33,005 bases of DNA from Deltaproteobacteria bacterium (GCA_021811385.1 JAJZPC010000025.1:1-33005); one strand, 5' to 3'; positions 16,581 to 25,541 are shown, numbered from the stretch's first letter. A program made the numbers and translations. Notes: generated by a model not told the origin, from the sequence alone.

Positions 16581-18332
16581 ATGTTCACTGAACTGATCAC
16601 CCCCGCGATCCTTGAGAAACTGGCGGGAAAGACCGCCTTCCAGCGTGGCAGGGACTATTTCTCCCTTGGCGCGGTCGGTCCTCTCCGCATTACCGAGACA
16701 AGGATTTCCGCCAAGGTTGAAGGCACGGAGTCCTACCGGGTAGAGCTGCGGGCCGGTGACGAGCTGGACTACGACTGCACCTGTCCCCGCGCGGCTGACG
16801 GCTATTTTTGTAAACACTGCGTGGCAATCGGGTTGGCGTGGCTGGCCGGACACGGCGACGGCGGGAAGAAGGCCGCCGCGTCCGGCAGAAAAAAGAAGCG
16901 CGACCCGTGGCGCGATATCCGGGAATATCTGGCCGCGCAACCACAGGATGCCCTGGTCGCATTGCTCCTTGATGTGGCTCAGCGCGACGATCGTTTGTAT
17001 CAGTCCCTGTTGCTCAGAGCCGAGCGCTATGGTGGCGGCGACATCGTTGCGACCTACCGACGGGCCATCGACGCTGCAACCAGTATTCATGATTTTATCG
17101 ATTGGCGAGAAGTCGGCTCCTTTGCCGACAATATCGAGGAAGTGGCGGACTCTTTAGCGGAACTGCTCAAGCCCGGCACTGCCGCCGTCTTGGTCGAACT
17201 GACCGAGTATGCCATCGTCCGGACGGAAGACGCACTGGAGCAGATCGACGATTCCAGCGGCAGCGTGGGCGAGATTGTTTACCGCTTGGGAGAATTGCAT
17301 CTCAAGGCCTGCGCCATGGCCAGACCGGAACCGACGGCTTTGGCCGAGCGACTGTTCCGGTTGGAAATGGGGCTGTCTTTCGGGTTGTGCAGTTTCAGCG
17401 CCGTCACCTATCGCAAGGTTCTGGGAAAGGCCGGGTTGCAACGTTACCGGGAACTGGCGGAGGCCGAGTGGGGCAAGATCAAGCCTTGGAAGCAGGACGG
17501 GAGAGACTTTGACAGTCATCGCTTTCGGGTCACGCACATCATGGAAAAGTTGGCCGAGGCGAGCGGCGATATCGAGGAGCTGGTGGCGATCAAGGCTCGG
17601 GATCTTTCTTCCGGCTACAGCTATCTTACCATCGCCGAAATCCTCAGTAAGGCCGGACAGGACGACAAGGCCCTGGATTGGGCGGAACGCGGCCTCAAGG
17701 CGTTCCCAGACCGGACGGACAACCGGCTGCGGGATTTTCTGGCGGCGGCCTATCTCAAGCGCAAACGGAATGACGAGGCATTGCAACTGACCTGGATTCA
17801 GTTCGAGGAGCGGCCTGATCTCGGATACTACAAAAAGCTGCATGGGGTCGCCAAACACCTCGGCATCTGGCCCGGCCAGCGCAGCCGGGCCTTGGCGCTG
17901 GTCAGCGATACCAGCACCCGCGAGGCGGTAAAAACAAACCACTGGAAACCGAAGCCGTCGGCCCCGGACCATTCACTCCGCGTGGAGATCGCCTTGTGGG
18001 AGAAGGATCTCGATGCCGCCTGGGCAGCAGCGCAGCAAGGGGTCTGTGACCGCAATCTGCTGATAGCTCTTGCCGAAAAGTTGGAACCGGCACGGCCCAA
18101 CGATGCCATTGTGCTTTACCGCCGGGTGGTGCCGCCCATTGTCGAGCAGACCAACAATGCCGCTTACGAGGAGGCGATCAAGCTGGTTCGCAAGGTCGGC
18201 AAGCTGATGGGCGCGCAGAAACGGACCGGTGAGTTTGTTGGCTATCTCGCGGAACTGCGAGTGCGGTTCAAGCCCAAGCGGAATTTCATCAAGTTGCTGG
18301 ATGGGGTGTCGCGGGCTTTTTCGGTTGGCTGA
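16581..18332 (+). CDS. SWIM zinc-finger protein, large, function unknown
   Basis: A SWIM finger C66-x-C68-x8-C77-x-H79 (YDCTCPRAADGYFCKHC) lies in an N-terminal domain that begins ITPAILEKLAGKTAFQRGRD. SWIM domains bind DNA or protein. The remaining ~480 residues are helical and TPR-like in places (AEILSKAGQDDKALDWAERG, AAYLKRKRNDEALQLT), suited to binding partners. An ATG at 16557 is also in frame, but AGGAG at 16569-16573 with seven-base spacing favours 16581 (583 residues). It follows the metallopeptidase by 105 bases and ends six bases from the oppositely oriented cooC. It may be the last island gene or an independent one. Confidence 0.85.
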   Translation: MFTELITPAILEKLAGKTAFQRGRDYFSLGAVGPLRITETRISAKVEGTESYRVELRAGDELDYDCTCPRAADGYFCKHCVAIGLAWLAGHGDGGKKAAASGRKKKRDPWRDIREYLAAQPQDALVALLLDVAQRDDRLYQSLLLRAERYGGGDIVATYRRAIDAATSIHDFIDWREVGSFADNIEEVADSLAELLKPGTAAVLVELTEYAIVRTEDALEQIDDSSGSVGEIVYRLGELHLKACAMARPEPTALAERLFRLEMGLSFGLCSFSAVTYRKVLGKAGLQRYRELAEAEWGKIKPWKQDGRDFDSHRFRVTHIMEKLAEASGDIEELVAIKARDLSSGYSYLTIAEILSKAGQDDKALDWAERGLKAFPDRTDNRLRDFLAAAYLKRKRNDEALQLTWIQFEERPDLGYYKKLHGVAKHLGIWPGQRSRALALVSDTSTREAVKTNHWKPKPSAPDHSLRVEIALWEKDLDAAWAAAQQGVCDRNLLIALAEKLEPARPNDAIVLYRRVVPPIVEQTNNAAYEEAIKLVRKVGKLMGAQKRTGEFVGYLAELRVRFKPKRNFIKLLDGVSRAFSVG

Positions 18333-18338
18333 AAAGGG

Positions 18339-19091
18339 CTACGGCATAATTCGGCTGACGAGTTGCCCTGCCGCCTCTTCCACCTCAGCCAGCGCCCCGG
18401 TAATCGGCAGACCAGCCCGTTCCGTTTTCCGGATCGCGACGGAGTCGGGGAAATAGGCAAGGGGCGGCTCTCCTAGGGCCTCGGCCAAGAAGGCCCGGTC
18501 GTCGTCATCCGCTACCAGGTTGCCCACATAGGAAATGCGGGGGATGCCCGAGTCCTCGGCGAGCTTCTTGATCTTGAGCGCGGTGCGCACCCCGGATTTT
18601 GAAGGAATCACCACGATCAGCAGGTGGTCCACCCCGGCGATGGTGCCCCTCCCCAGGTGTTCCACCCCGGCTTCCATGTCGAGCAGCACCACCTGGGAGG
18701 GGGAGAGCAGCAGCTTGGTGAGCATTCGTTTGAGCACATTGCTTTCCGGGCAGGCGCAGCCGCCCTTGGCGGTCTGGATGGCGCCCAGCACCATGAGCTT
18801 GATTCCGTCTTTTTCTACGATGAAGCGGGCCAGCAGATCATCCACCTGGGGGTTGATGTTGTAGAATGGCGAGCCGTCCACCTTGCCGGAGCGTTCCACC
18901 AGCAGATCCTTCATCTCGGCGATGGGGGTGATTTTTTCGTCCTCGGCCAGGCCGAGGCTCTGGGCCATGTGCGGGCTGGGATCCGCGTCGATGACCAGCA
19001 CCTCCCGGCCCTGTTTCTGGAGATATTTTGCCAGCATGGCCATGATCGTGGTCTTGCCCACGCCGCCCTTGCCGCTGATTGCAATCTTCAT
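18339..19091 (-). CDS. cooC: CooC-type ATPase, carbon monoxide dehydrogenase nickel-insertion factor
   Basis: CooC is a MinD-family ATPase that helps load nickel into the C-cluster of CO dehydrogenase. The deviant Walker A is GKGGVGKTT (7-15) with both signature lysines (K8, K13). DADPSPHMAQSLG and LLDMEAGVEHLGRG supply the switch regions. The pair C112-x-C114 (GGCACPES) corresponds to the dimer-bridging metal site known in CooC. The 250-residue length is normal. No CO dehydrogenase gene is in the window, so its client must be encoded elsewhere. A CooC paralogue serving acetyl-CoA synthase (AcsF) cannot be excluded. It points toward the restriction island and divergently from the NamZ-like gene. 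Confidence 0.9.
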   Translation of the reverse strand: MKIAISGKGGVGKTTIMAMLAKYLQKQGREVLVIDADPSPHMAQSLGLAEDEKITPIAEMKDLLVERSGKVDGSPFYNINPQVDDLLARFIVEKDGIKLMVLGAIQTAKGGCACPESNVLKRMLTKLLLSPSQVVLLDMEAGVEHLGRGTIAGVDHLLIVVIPSKSGVRTALKIKKLAEDSGIPRISYVGNLVADDDDRAFLAEALGEPPLAYFPDSVAIRKTERAGLPITGALAEVEEAAGQLVSRIMP

Positions 19092-19161
19092 CGTAATCCT
19101 CTCAATTTCAGATCATGTCGTGCGCCTGTCTCCTTTTTGATGCAAGAAGGCTCCAGGTTCG

Positions 19162-19190
19162 ATTATATTCCATTGACCCACATGGCTAAA
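19162..19190 (-). promoter_or_regulatory. Candidate promoter for cooC
   Basis: On the minus strand a perfect TATAAT (19167-19162) lies 71 bases before the cooC start, with a weak TTTAGC (19190-19185) 17 bases further up. The -10 match is strong; the -35 matches at only three positions. Confidence 0.35.
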
Positions 19191-19261
19191 CTAATCAGCC
19201 GCAGGCAAAGTGCAAAGAAAAAAATGTTGGTCATTCCTCCATCCTCTGAAACGGGAGAACC

Positions 19262-20431
19262 ATGGTTACCCTTGGAATTGAGCATCTTGTAGCGTCCCCC
19301 CCCGCGTATCTTGCCGGCAAACGGCTGGCCCTGCTCTGCAACCAGGCCTCCACCGACCGGAACCTTCGCCACAGCCGGGATCTGGTCATGGCCGCCTTCC
19401 CGGGCCAGCTCACCTGCCTGTTCACCCCCCAGCATGGGTTTTTCGCGGAAAAGCAGGACAACATGATCGAGTCGGATCATATGACCGATCCGGTCAGCGG
19501 CCTGCCGGTGTTCAGCCTTTACGGCGAGGTGCGGCGGCCCACCGCGGCCATGTACGAGCATTTTGACGTGCTGCTCGTGGACATCGTCGATGTGGGCACC
19601 AGGGTGTACACCTTTCTCTACACCCTGGCCTACTGCATGGAAGAGGCTGCCCGCCACGGCAAGAAGGTGGTGGTGCTGGACAGGCCCAACCCCGTGGGCG
19701 GGGAGGCGGTGGAAGGCAATCTGTTGCAGGATGATTGCCGCTCCTTTGTCGGGCTGTATCCGCTGCCCATGCGCCACGGCCTCACCTTTGGCGAGTTGGC
19801 CCGCTTGCTCAATGGCGAGTACGGAATTGGGGCGGATCTTGAGGTTGTTACAATGGACGGCTGGCAACGGCGGATGCTCTTTAGCGACACCAATCTTCCC
19901 TGGGTATTCCCCTCGCCCAACATGCCGAACCCCACCACGGCCCTGGTCTATCCGGGGCAGGTGATCTTTGAGGGCACCAACATCTCCGAAGGCAGGGGCA
20001 CCTCCTTGCCCTTTGAAATCTTCGGCGCCCCGTTTCTTGATTGGCACACGGTTTTGGACAGCATGCAGGGGTTGCCCCTGCCCGGGTGTTTTCTCCGCCC
20101 CCTGGCCTTTGAGCCCACGGCCAACAAATGGGCCAGCCAGCCCTGCAAGGGTTTTCAGCTCCATGTCACGGACCCGCAATCCTTTTTGCCCTATCGCACC
20201 TCGCTGGCTCTGTTGCAGGCCTTTATGCGGTGCTATCCGGAGCAGTTCGCCCTCAAAGCGCCGCCCTACGAGTACGAATTCGAGCGGACTCCCCTTGATT
20301 TGATCCTGGGTGACAGCAATCTCAGGCATCAGTTGGCCGCAGGCGCGGATATTCGGGAGCTTGAGTCGGCTTGGCAACCTGGGATTGACGGTTTCAGCGA
20401 GATGCGGCAACGGTATTTTCTTTACCGATAA
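19262..20431 (+). CDS. DUF1343 family protein, NamZ-like exo-beta-N-acetylmuramidase
   Basis: Characterised DUF1343 proteins (NamZ) remove terminal N-acetylmuramic acid from peptidoglycan fragments. Family blocks are in order: TPQHGFF (55-61), FSLYGE (84-89), DIVDVGTRVYTFLYTLAYCM (107-126), DRPNPVGG (140-147), YPLPMRHGLTFGEL, SPNMPNPTTALVYPGQ and FEGTNISEGRGTSLPFEI. 389 residues is the usual size without a leader. No signal peptide is visible, so a cytoplasmic or non-classical location is implied, unlike secreted forms. GGGAG precedes the ATG. No other muropeptide-recycling gene is adjacent, so substrate assignment is by family only. Confidence 0.88.
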   Translation: MVTLGIEHLVASPPAYLAGKRLALLCNQASTDRNLRHSRDLVMAAFPGQLTCLFTPQHGFFAEKQDNMIESDHMTDPVSGLPVFSLYGEVRRPTAAMYEHFDVLLVDIVDVGTRVYTFLYTLAYCMEEAARHGKKVVVLDRPNPVGGEAVEGNLLQDDCRSFVGLYPLPMRHGLTFGELARLLNGEYGIGADLEVVTMDGWQRRMLFSDTNLPWVFPSPNMPNPTTALVYPGQVIFEGTNISEGRGTSLPFEIFGAPFLDWHTVLDSMQGLPLPGCFLRPLAFEPTANKWASQPCKGFQLHVTDPQSFLPYRTSLALLQAFMRCYPEQFALKAPPYEYEFERTPLDLILGDSNLRHQLAAGADIRELESAWQPGIDGFSEMRQRYFLYR

Positions 20432-20449
20432 GGATTGCCTTATAACATC

Positions 20450-20533
20450 GGTGCTTCGACAGGCTCAGCACGAACGGAATATCAATACATTAATATCAGT
20501 AACATCCGTTCGTGCTGAGCCTGTCAAAGCACC
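20450..20533. repeat. Dispersed hairpin repeat, copy 1 (29 bp arms)
   Basis: The arms at 20450-20478 and 20505-20533 are inverse complements at 28 of 29 positions; the core is CTTCGACAGGCTCAGCACGA. The loop is 26 bases and AT-rich. It fills much of the gap between the NamZ-like gene and bpt. Related copies are at 25365 and 28400. Confidence 0.85.
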
Positions 20534-20596
20534 TGTTGAAGCAAATTTCGAGTTGTTCCGAGTCCAACAAGACGAAGCGACCTGCAAGCGAGACAC

Positions 20597-21325
20597 ATGA
20601 CCTCCGTGGATGTGAGTGATACCAGCCGGTTCATCGCCAAGCTCTCCCCGTATTTTGTGGATACCCCGGCAGAGTGCCCCTACGGCCTTGACCAGACTGC
20701 GGTCTATCACCAGGCGGGTTTCAGCTTTTTGCCCCCGGTCGTGCTGGATGAATTCCTCGCCGCCGGATACCGGCGCAACGGCAACATCGTCTATGCCATG
20801 CGCTGTCCTGACTGTTCGGCCTGCATGCCCATCCGGCTTGAAACGGCCACCTTTCGTCCCTCCCGCAACATGCGCCGTGTCCGGCAGCGGAATCAGGACA
20901 TCGAGGTCAGCGTTGGGCCGCTTGAGGTGACCCCGGAGAAGCTTCAATTGCTTGATCGCTTCCTGAACAGCCGTTATCCTGGCCGGGCCAGCACGGCCCA
21001 GGATTATTACAGCGGCTTTTTCCTCAACTCCCTTGCCCCGACCATGGAGATATCCTTCCGGCTCTCCGGGCGGTTGGTGGGAGTTTCCATTGTCGATCTG
21101 GCGGAACGCAGCCTGAGCGCGGTCTATTTCTATTTTGACCCGGTTTTTGAAAAACAAAGCCCCGGAACCTTCAATATCCTGTATCTGACCGAGCTTGCCA
21201 GGCGCGAGCACTGTGACTATCTTTATCTTGGCTACTGGATAGAACCGGTTCCGGCCATGGCCTACAAGTCCCGATTCCGCCCCCATTCGCTGCTGATCGA
21301 TGGAGAATGGGTGCAGGTTGATTGA
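20597..21325 (+). CDS. bpt: Aspartate/glutamate leucyltransferase (Bpt, arginyltransferase family)
   Basis: Bpt moves leucine from Leu-tRNA to proteins with N-terminal Asp or Glu, marking them for ClpS/ClpAP degradation. The N-terminal domain has CPYG (27-30) and the cysteine cluster RCPDCSACMPIR (C70, C73, C76). The C-terminal GNAT-like fold includes SRYPGR, SVYFYFDPVFEKQSPGTF (here AVYFYFDP) and YLYLGYWI. Length is 242, typical for bacterial forms. Leucyl rather than arginyl transfer is assumed from bacterial relatives. It sits 15-21 bases before the Fur-FeoA gene and in a neighbourhood rich in proteolysis genes. Confidence 0.92.
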   Translation: MTSVDVSDTSRFIAKLSPYFVDTPAECPYGLDQTAVYHQAGFSFLPPVVLDEFLAAGYRRNGNIVYAMRCPDCSACMPIRLETATFRPSRNMRRVRQRNQDIEVSVGPLEVTPEKLQLLDRFLNSRYPGRASTAQDYYSGFFLNSLAPTMEISFRLSGRLVGVSIVDLAERSLSAVYFYFDPVFEKQSPGTFNILYLTELARREHCDYLYLGYWIEPVPAMAYKSRFRPHSLLIDGEWVQVD

Positions 21326-21346
21326 TGCGCAAAGGAGCAGATGACA

Positions 21347-22111
21347 ATGTTTGGTTTTTTTCGGCCGGTAAAAAACAAGGATGGCAAAGGCGCTGCCCCG
21401 GAAGGACTCGATTCCCAGACCCAGCACCAGCAGGAGCGGGAACAGTTTCAGGAGGTGCTGCAATCCTTCAACGCCTCCCGCATCGAAGAACGGCTGCAGG
21501 TGCTGGATATTTTCCTTTCCGTTGAAGAGCATCTGACCCTGACCGGGTTGAAGGAGATTGTCAGGGAAAAAAGGCCGGAGCTGCTGGACCGGGAGTTTCT
21601 CAAGGAAACCATGGAGATGTTCTGCCAGTTCGGTTTTGCCCAGAAACAGGTGTTTGAAACCCAGGAACCGGTCTACGAACACCACCACCTCGGCATGCAC
21701 CACGACCACTTTATCTGCACCCGCTGCGGCAAGATTCAGGAGTTTGCCAATAGCGACCTGGAAAGGCTCCAGCACGAAATCGCCCGCCAGTTCCAGTTCC
21801 ATCCGCTCCAGCACAAGATGGAGATTTACGGGCTCTGCGCCTCCTGCATGGCGCAGCGGGAACCGGCCCTCTCCCTGCAATACGCCGCCAATGGCGAACG
21901 GGTGCGCATCGTCACGATCCTGGGCGGTCGGGAGGTGCAGGCCCGCCTTGGTGACATGGGCCTTGCGGTGGGCGCATGTCTTGAGATCGTCAGCAATCAT
22001 TCCTCCGGCCCCCTCATCGTGGCAAGCAAGGGCACGCGTCTGGCCATCAATGCCGGTCTGGCCAAAAAGATCATGGTGGCGCATGCCTGCCGTCATGACG
22101 AGAAATCGTAA
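21347..22111 (+). CDS. Fur-family metal regulator fused to a C-terminal FeoA (SH3-like) domain
   Basis: Residues 35-110 form a winged helix of the Fur type (RLQVLDIFLSVEEHLTLTGL). Residues 108-170 hold the metal and dimer region: YEHHHLGMHHDHFICTRCG with C124/C127, and YGLCASC with C164/C167 for structural zinc. Residues 181-245 (NGERVRIVTILGGREVQARL, GDMGLAVGACLEIV, LAINAGLAKKIMV) are a clear FeoA domain, normally a separate partner of the ferrous transporter FeoB. The joint protein probably senses iron and binds DNA. AAAGGAG (21331-21337) fits the ATG at 21347 (nine bases) better than the one at 21341 (three). No feoB is in the window. Confidence 0.9.
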   Translation: MFGFFRPVKNKDGKGAAPEGLDSQTQHQQEREQFQEVLQSFNASRIEERLQVLDIFLSVEEHLTLTGLKEIVREKRPELLDREFLKETMEMFCQFGFAQKQVFETQEPVYEHHHLGMHHDHFICTRCGKIQEFANSDLERLQHEIARQFQFHPLQHKMEIYGLCASCMAQREPALSLQYAANGERVRIVTILGGREVQARLGDMGLAVGACLEIVSNHSSGPLIVASKGTRLAINAGLAKKIMVAHACRHDEKS

Positions 22112-22140
22112 GGGATGCATGTTTTCTTGATGCCCCTCTC

Positions 22141-22170
22141 CTTGACATCCCTCCGAAGCTGTCCCATACT
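22141..22170 (+). promoter_or_regulatory. Heat-shock (sigma-32-like) and/or sigma-70 promoter for small protein-hsp20-lon
   Basis: CTTGAC (22141-22146), 15 bases, then TCCCAT (22162-22167) matches the sigma-32 pattern CTTGAA-N13-15-CCCCAT, and the C/T-rich bases just upstream also fit. The same stretch reads as sigma-70: perfect TTGACA (22142-22147), 17 bases, CATACT (22165-22170). It is 80 bases before the first gene of a set ending in Hsp20 and Lon, both classical heat-shock products. Confidence 0.6.
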
Positions 22171-22249
22171 TTTTTTATACGATGCGAAGAATCATCTGCC
22201 GGCGAAGCTGGCCGGGCTGTCTCCAATTTCAAAACGGGGAGGGGGTATG

Positions 22250-22432
22250 ATGAACGATACGGATAAAAAAGTGTGTCCCGAATGCAACGGCGAAAAGGTG
22301 ATCCAGGGAACCTGCGAATGCAACAGCGAGTGGCGCGGGTCCAAGGTCGGCGATGACTGGAATGATTGCCAATGTGTGCCGCAGTTGCCCTGCCCCATGT
22401 GCAAGGGGACCGGGTTTGTCGAAAACCGTTAG
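22250..22432 (+). CDS. Small cysteine-rich protein (DnaJ zinc-finger-like motifs)
   Basis: This 60-residue protein has eight cysteines: CPECNG, TCEC, DCQC and CPMCKGTG. The CxxCxG-type motifs are like those of the DnaJ zinc-binding region, and zinc binding is likely. GGAGG at 22238-22242 fits the ATG at 22250 (seven bases) better than the adjacent ATG at 22247. It is the first gene after the heat-shock-like promoter and is 47 bases ahead of hsp20. A role in protein folding or redox sensing is inference; I do not know a characterised homologue. Confidence 0.75.
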   Translation: MNDTDKKVCPECNGEKVIQGTCECNSEWRGSKVGDDWNDCQCVPQLPCPMCKGTGFVENR

Positions 22433-22479
22433 TCGGCGAGGTATTCCGCGAAATTTTGGCGGATAGGGGAAGAAAAGCC

Positions 22480-22902
22480 ATGGATCATTCCAGAAAGAAA
22501 AACGTTCCAGGTCAGTCTGTCGCCAAAAAGCCCAGAAGCATGATCCGGCAGGAGATGTTTTCCGTGGTGCATGGCGGAAACTGGTTTCCCGCCGTCGATG
22601 TGTATGAAACTGCTTCGGCGATCATTGTGCACATGGATATCTCGGGCATGGATCCACGGACCCTTTCCGTGGTTGCCGACGGAACCCAGCTCACGGTTTC
22701 CGGCGAGCGGGGGTATGAACCGCGGGATATGGTGTCGCGTATCCACCAGTTGGAGATTGAGCGCGGTTTTTTTGAGCGGTCAATCTCCTTGCCCAAAACG
22801 GTTGATGTTTCCAGGGCGGTCTCGGAAAGCAAAAACGGCTTTCTGCTGATTACCCTCCCGCTGCGGCACAATAAGGGAAAGGTCAAGATTACCGTTGGGT
22901 AA
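22480..22902 (+). CDS. Small heat-shock protein, Hsp20/alpha-crystallin family
   Basis: Small heat-shock proteins hold unfolding proteins in oligomers for later refolding. The alpha-crystallin domain spans about residues 35-140: WFPAVDVYETASAIIVHMDI, LSVVADGTQLTVSGER, HQLEIERGFFERSISLPKTV and the signature AVSESKNGFLLITLPL. The N-terminal arm is short and basic (SRKKNVPGQSVAKKPR), and the C-terminal tail is minimal, ending VKITVG. The ATG at 22480 is taken as start because upstream codons overlap the previous gene. It lies between the small cysteine-rich gene and lon, probably in one heat-induced unit. Confidence 0.93.
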   Translation: MDHSRKKNVPGQSVAKKPRSMIRQEMFSVVHGGNWFPAVDVYETASAIIVHMDISGMDPRTLSVVADGTQLTVSGERGYEPRDMVSRIHQLEIERGFFERSISLPKTVDVSRAVSESKNGFLLITLPLRHNKGKVKITVG

Positions 22903-22958
22903 GGCGAGTAAAGACCGGGTTCTTTCACCGAAACACAAAACGCTGCGGGTTGAAAATC

Positions 22959-25349
22959 ATGCGCGAAGATGACAGGCTAGAAGCAACAGAAGTTTCGGCG
23001 AAGGAGGAGGATCATCGCAGGAACCCTACCGAGTTGCCAGTCCCGGAGATCCTGCCGGTTCTGCCCCTGCATGGCTTTGTCTTTTTTCCGGGCATGGGCT
23101 TTCCGCTCAATATTCTGCATCCGGCCTCCCAGAAGCTGATAGACGAGGCAATTCTTAAAGATCGTTTGATCGCTATTGTCAGTCACCGGGAGCCCGAGGA
23201 GGAGAAACAGGACCGGGTTGTGCCGGAGCACTTGTACCGGATAGGGGTGCTGGGGTACATCCATAAGCTGGTCAAGGTCAGGGAGGGCGGGTACCATGTC
23301 TTGATCAGCGCCATCAAAAAGTTGGAGCTTGTCGAGTTTGTCCAGAAAGAGCCCTACCTGACCGCCCGGGTTGCTGTTATTCCCATGGAGCTGGAAGAGG
23401 ATAAAGAGGTCGAGGCGTTGGTGCTCAATCTTCGTACCCAGTTTAAAAAACTGGCGGAGATGGTCTCGCTTCCTGCGGAACTCGTCACCACCATCGAATC
23501 GCTGTCCGATCCATTCTATATCTCCTATCTGGTGATCTCCCAGCTCAATCTTAATCCGGTCGAGGAACAGGAACTTCTTGAGATTGGGCCAGGCAAGGCC
23601 CTGATGCACCGGACCGCCCGCGAACTCAATAAACGGCTGGAAACGGCCCAGATGAGCCAGGATATCCAGAAAAGCATCAAGGAGGATACGGACCAGAAGC
23701 AGCGGGATTTTTTTCTGCGCCAGCAGCTCAATGCCATCCGCAAGGAGCTGGGCGAAGATGAGGAAAATCTCGACCTCAAGGAGCTGCGGGCAAAGTTTGC
23801 CCAGACCGAGCTGCCCCAGGAGGCCAAAAAAACAGCGGAAAAAGAGCTCGACCGGCTGGCCCGCATCTCGCCCTCCTCGCCGGAATACACGGTTTCCCGC
23901 ACCTATCTCGACTGGCTCCTTGATCTGCCCTGGCTGACCTCCACCCCCGATTCCCTGGATATCGTCAAGGCGCAGCAGGTCATGGACGAAGACCATTACG
24001 GCCTTGAGGAGATCAAGAAACGGATCATCGAGTTTCTCGCGGTGCGCAAGCTCAAGCAGGATATGCACGGACCAATCTTGTGTTTTGTGGGTCCGCCTGG
24101 GGTGGGCAAGACCTCGCTCGGCCAATCCATTGCCCGGTCCATGGGTCGCAAATTTATCCGCATCTCGTTAGGCGGCGTGCGGGACGAGGCGGAGATCCGC
24201 GGGCATCGGCGCACCTACATCGGCGCCCTGCCGGGCCGTATTATCCAGAGCCTGCGCAAGGCCGGGGCCAACAACCCGCTCTTCATGCTGGACGAGATCG
24301 ACAAGCTGGGCATGGATTTCCGGGGCGACCCTTCCTCGGCCTTGCTGGAGGTTCTGGATCCTGAGCAGAACTTCACCTTTGCCGACCATTATCTGGAGAT
24401 ACCCTTTGATCTCTCCAAGGTGATGTTCATCACCACGGCCAATATTCTCGATAATATCCCGGTGCCGTTGCGTGACCGGATGGAGGTCATCGAGCTGTCC
24501 GGCTATACCCATGATGAAAAACTCAACATCGCCAAGCGCCACCTCCTGCCCAAGCAGCTGGAAGCCCATGCCCTGAGCGATAACGACCTGAAGATCGATG
24601 ATCAGGCGATCCGCATGATCATCCGCTCCTACACCCGGGAGGCCGGGGTCAGAAACCTGGAGCGCAAGCTGGCCGCGGTCTGCCGGGGGGTGGCCAAGGA
24701 GATCGTCACCGGCAAGACAGGAACCACCCTGGTCGATAAGGCCAATCTTGCCGCCTATCTCGGGCCGCTCCAGTTCTTCCCGGAGACCAAGGCCCGCACC
24801 TGGGGGCCGGGTCTGGCCACCGGGTTGGCCTGGACCCCGGTGGGCGGGGAGCTGTTGTTCATCGAGGTTGCCAAGATGAAGGGCAAGGGCGGCCTCACCA
24901 TGACCGGCAAGCTGGGGGACGTGATGAAGGAGTCAGCCACCGCCGCGCTGACCTACATCCGCTCCCATGCCAAGGAGCTGGGCGTGGACGAAGCAATCTT
25001 TGCCAAGATCGACCTGCACATTCACGTGCCCGAGGGCGCCATCCCCAAGGACGGGCCCTCGGCCGGGGTGGCCATGGTCACCGCCCTGACCTCGCTGCTC
25101 ACCGGGCGCATGGTGAGCAAGGACATGGCCATGACCGGGGAGATCACCCTGCGCGGCGACGTGCTGCCGGTGGGGGGAATCAAGGAGAAGGTCTTGGCTG
25201 CGGTGCGTGCCGGGATTAAGGAGATTGTCCTGCCTGCGCTTAATGAGAAGGATGTGGTGGAGATTCCGGATAATGTGAAAGAGGATATCCGGTTTCATCT
25301 GGTGCAGGACATTAAAGAAGCGCTTGGCTTGTTGTTGGCCAAGGAGTGA
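22959..25349 (+). CDS. lon: ATP-dependent protease Lon
   Basis: Lon degrades damaged and regulatory proteins, including antitoxins. The LON N-domain covers about 30-230 ([19 protein letters not shown]). A coiled coil follows ([20 protein letters not shown]). The AAA+ module has Walker A GPPGVGKT (378-385) and Walker B FMLDEIDK. The protease domain has catalytic S701 ([10 protein letters not shown]) and K744 (VGGIKEK). A TTG at 22950 is in frame, but neither start has a strong ribosome site; the ATG at 22959 is preferred, giving 796 residues. It follows hsp20 by 56 bases and precedes a toxin-antitoxin remnant. Confidence 0.97.
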   Translation: MREDDRLEATEVSAKEEDHRRNPTELPVPEILPVLPLHGFVFFPGMGFPLNILHPASQKLIDEAILKDRLIAIVSHREPEEEKQDRVVPEHLYRIGVLGYIHKLVKVREGGYHVLISAIKKLELVEFVQKEPYLTARVAVIPMELEEDKEVEALVLNLRTQFKKLAEMVSLPAELVTTIESLSDPFYISYLVISQLNLNPVEEQELLEIGPGKALMHRTARELNKRLETAQMSQDIQKSIKEDTDQKQRDFFLRQQLNAIRKELGEDEENLDLKELRAKFAQTELPQEAKKTAEKELDRLARISPSSPEYTVSRTYLDWLLDLPWLTSTPDSLDIVKAQQVMDEDHYGLEEIKKRIIEFLAVRKLKQDMHGPILCFVGPPGVGKTSLGQSIARSMGRKFIRISLGGVRDEAEIRGHRRTYIGALPGRIIQSLRKAGANNPLFMLDEIDKLGMDFRGDPSSALLEVLDPEQNFTFADHYLEIPFDLSKVMFITTANILDNIPVPLRDRMEVIELSGYTHDEKLNIAKRHLLPKQLEAHALSDNDLKIDDQAIRMIIRSYTREAGVRNLERKLAAVCRGVAKEIVTGKTGTTLVDKANLAAYLGPLQFFPETKARTWGPGLATGLAWTPVGGELLFIEVAKMKGKGGLTMTGKLGDVMKESATAALTYIRSHAKELGVDEAIFAKIDLHIHVPEGAIPKDGPSAGVAMVTALTSLLTGRMVSKDMAMTGEITLRGDVLPVGGIKEKVLAAVRAGIKEIVLPALNEKDVVEIPDNVKEDIRFHLVQDIKEALGLLLAKE

Positions 25350-25364
25350 TAGGGGTTAGCGGCC

Positions 25365-25435
25365 CTTCGACAGGCTCAGGGCGAACGGAGATTATCTGAT
25401 GTATTGATATTCCGTTCGTGCTGAGCCCGTCGAAG
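25365..25435. repeat. Dispersed hairpin repeat, copy 2 (25 bp arms)
   Basis: Arms 25365-25389 and 25411-25435 pair at 22 of 25 positions. They share the CTTCGACAGGCTCAG and CGAACGGA blocks with copy 1. It lies 15 bases after the lon stop and could end its transcript, though no T-run follows. Confidence 0.8.
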
Positions 25436-25541
25436 CACCTTGGCTGTTTTCCATTCGACATCGCGGCGAGGTCCGCGTATTATTGGGAATATCCAAGCTG
25501 GCAACAAATCCCGGAAGGGACAAATAGGCGAGGCACATGCC

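Noticed and set aside
22115-22249. N-terminal extension of the small cysteine-rich protein
   Set aside because: The extension would run through the promoter boxes at 22141-22170 and has no ribosome site; GGAGG fits the ATG at 22250.
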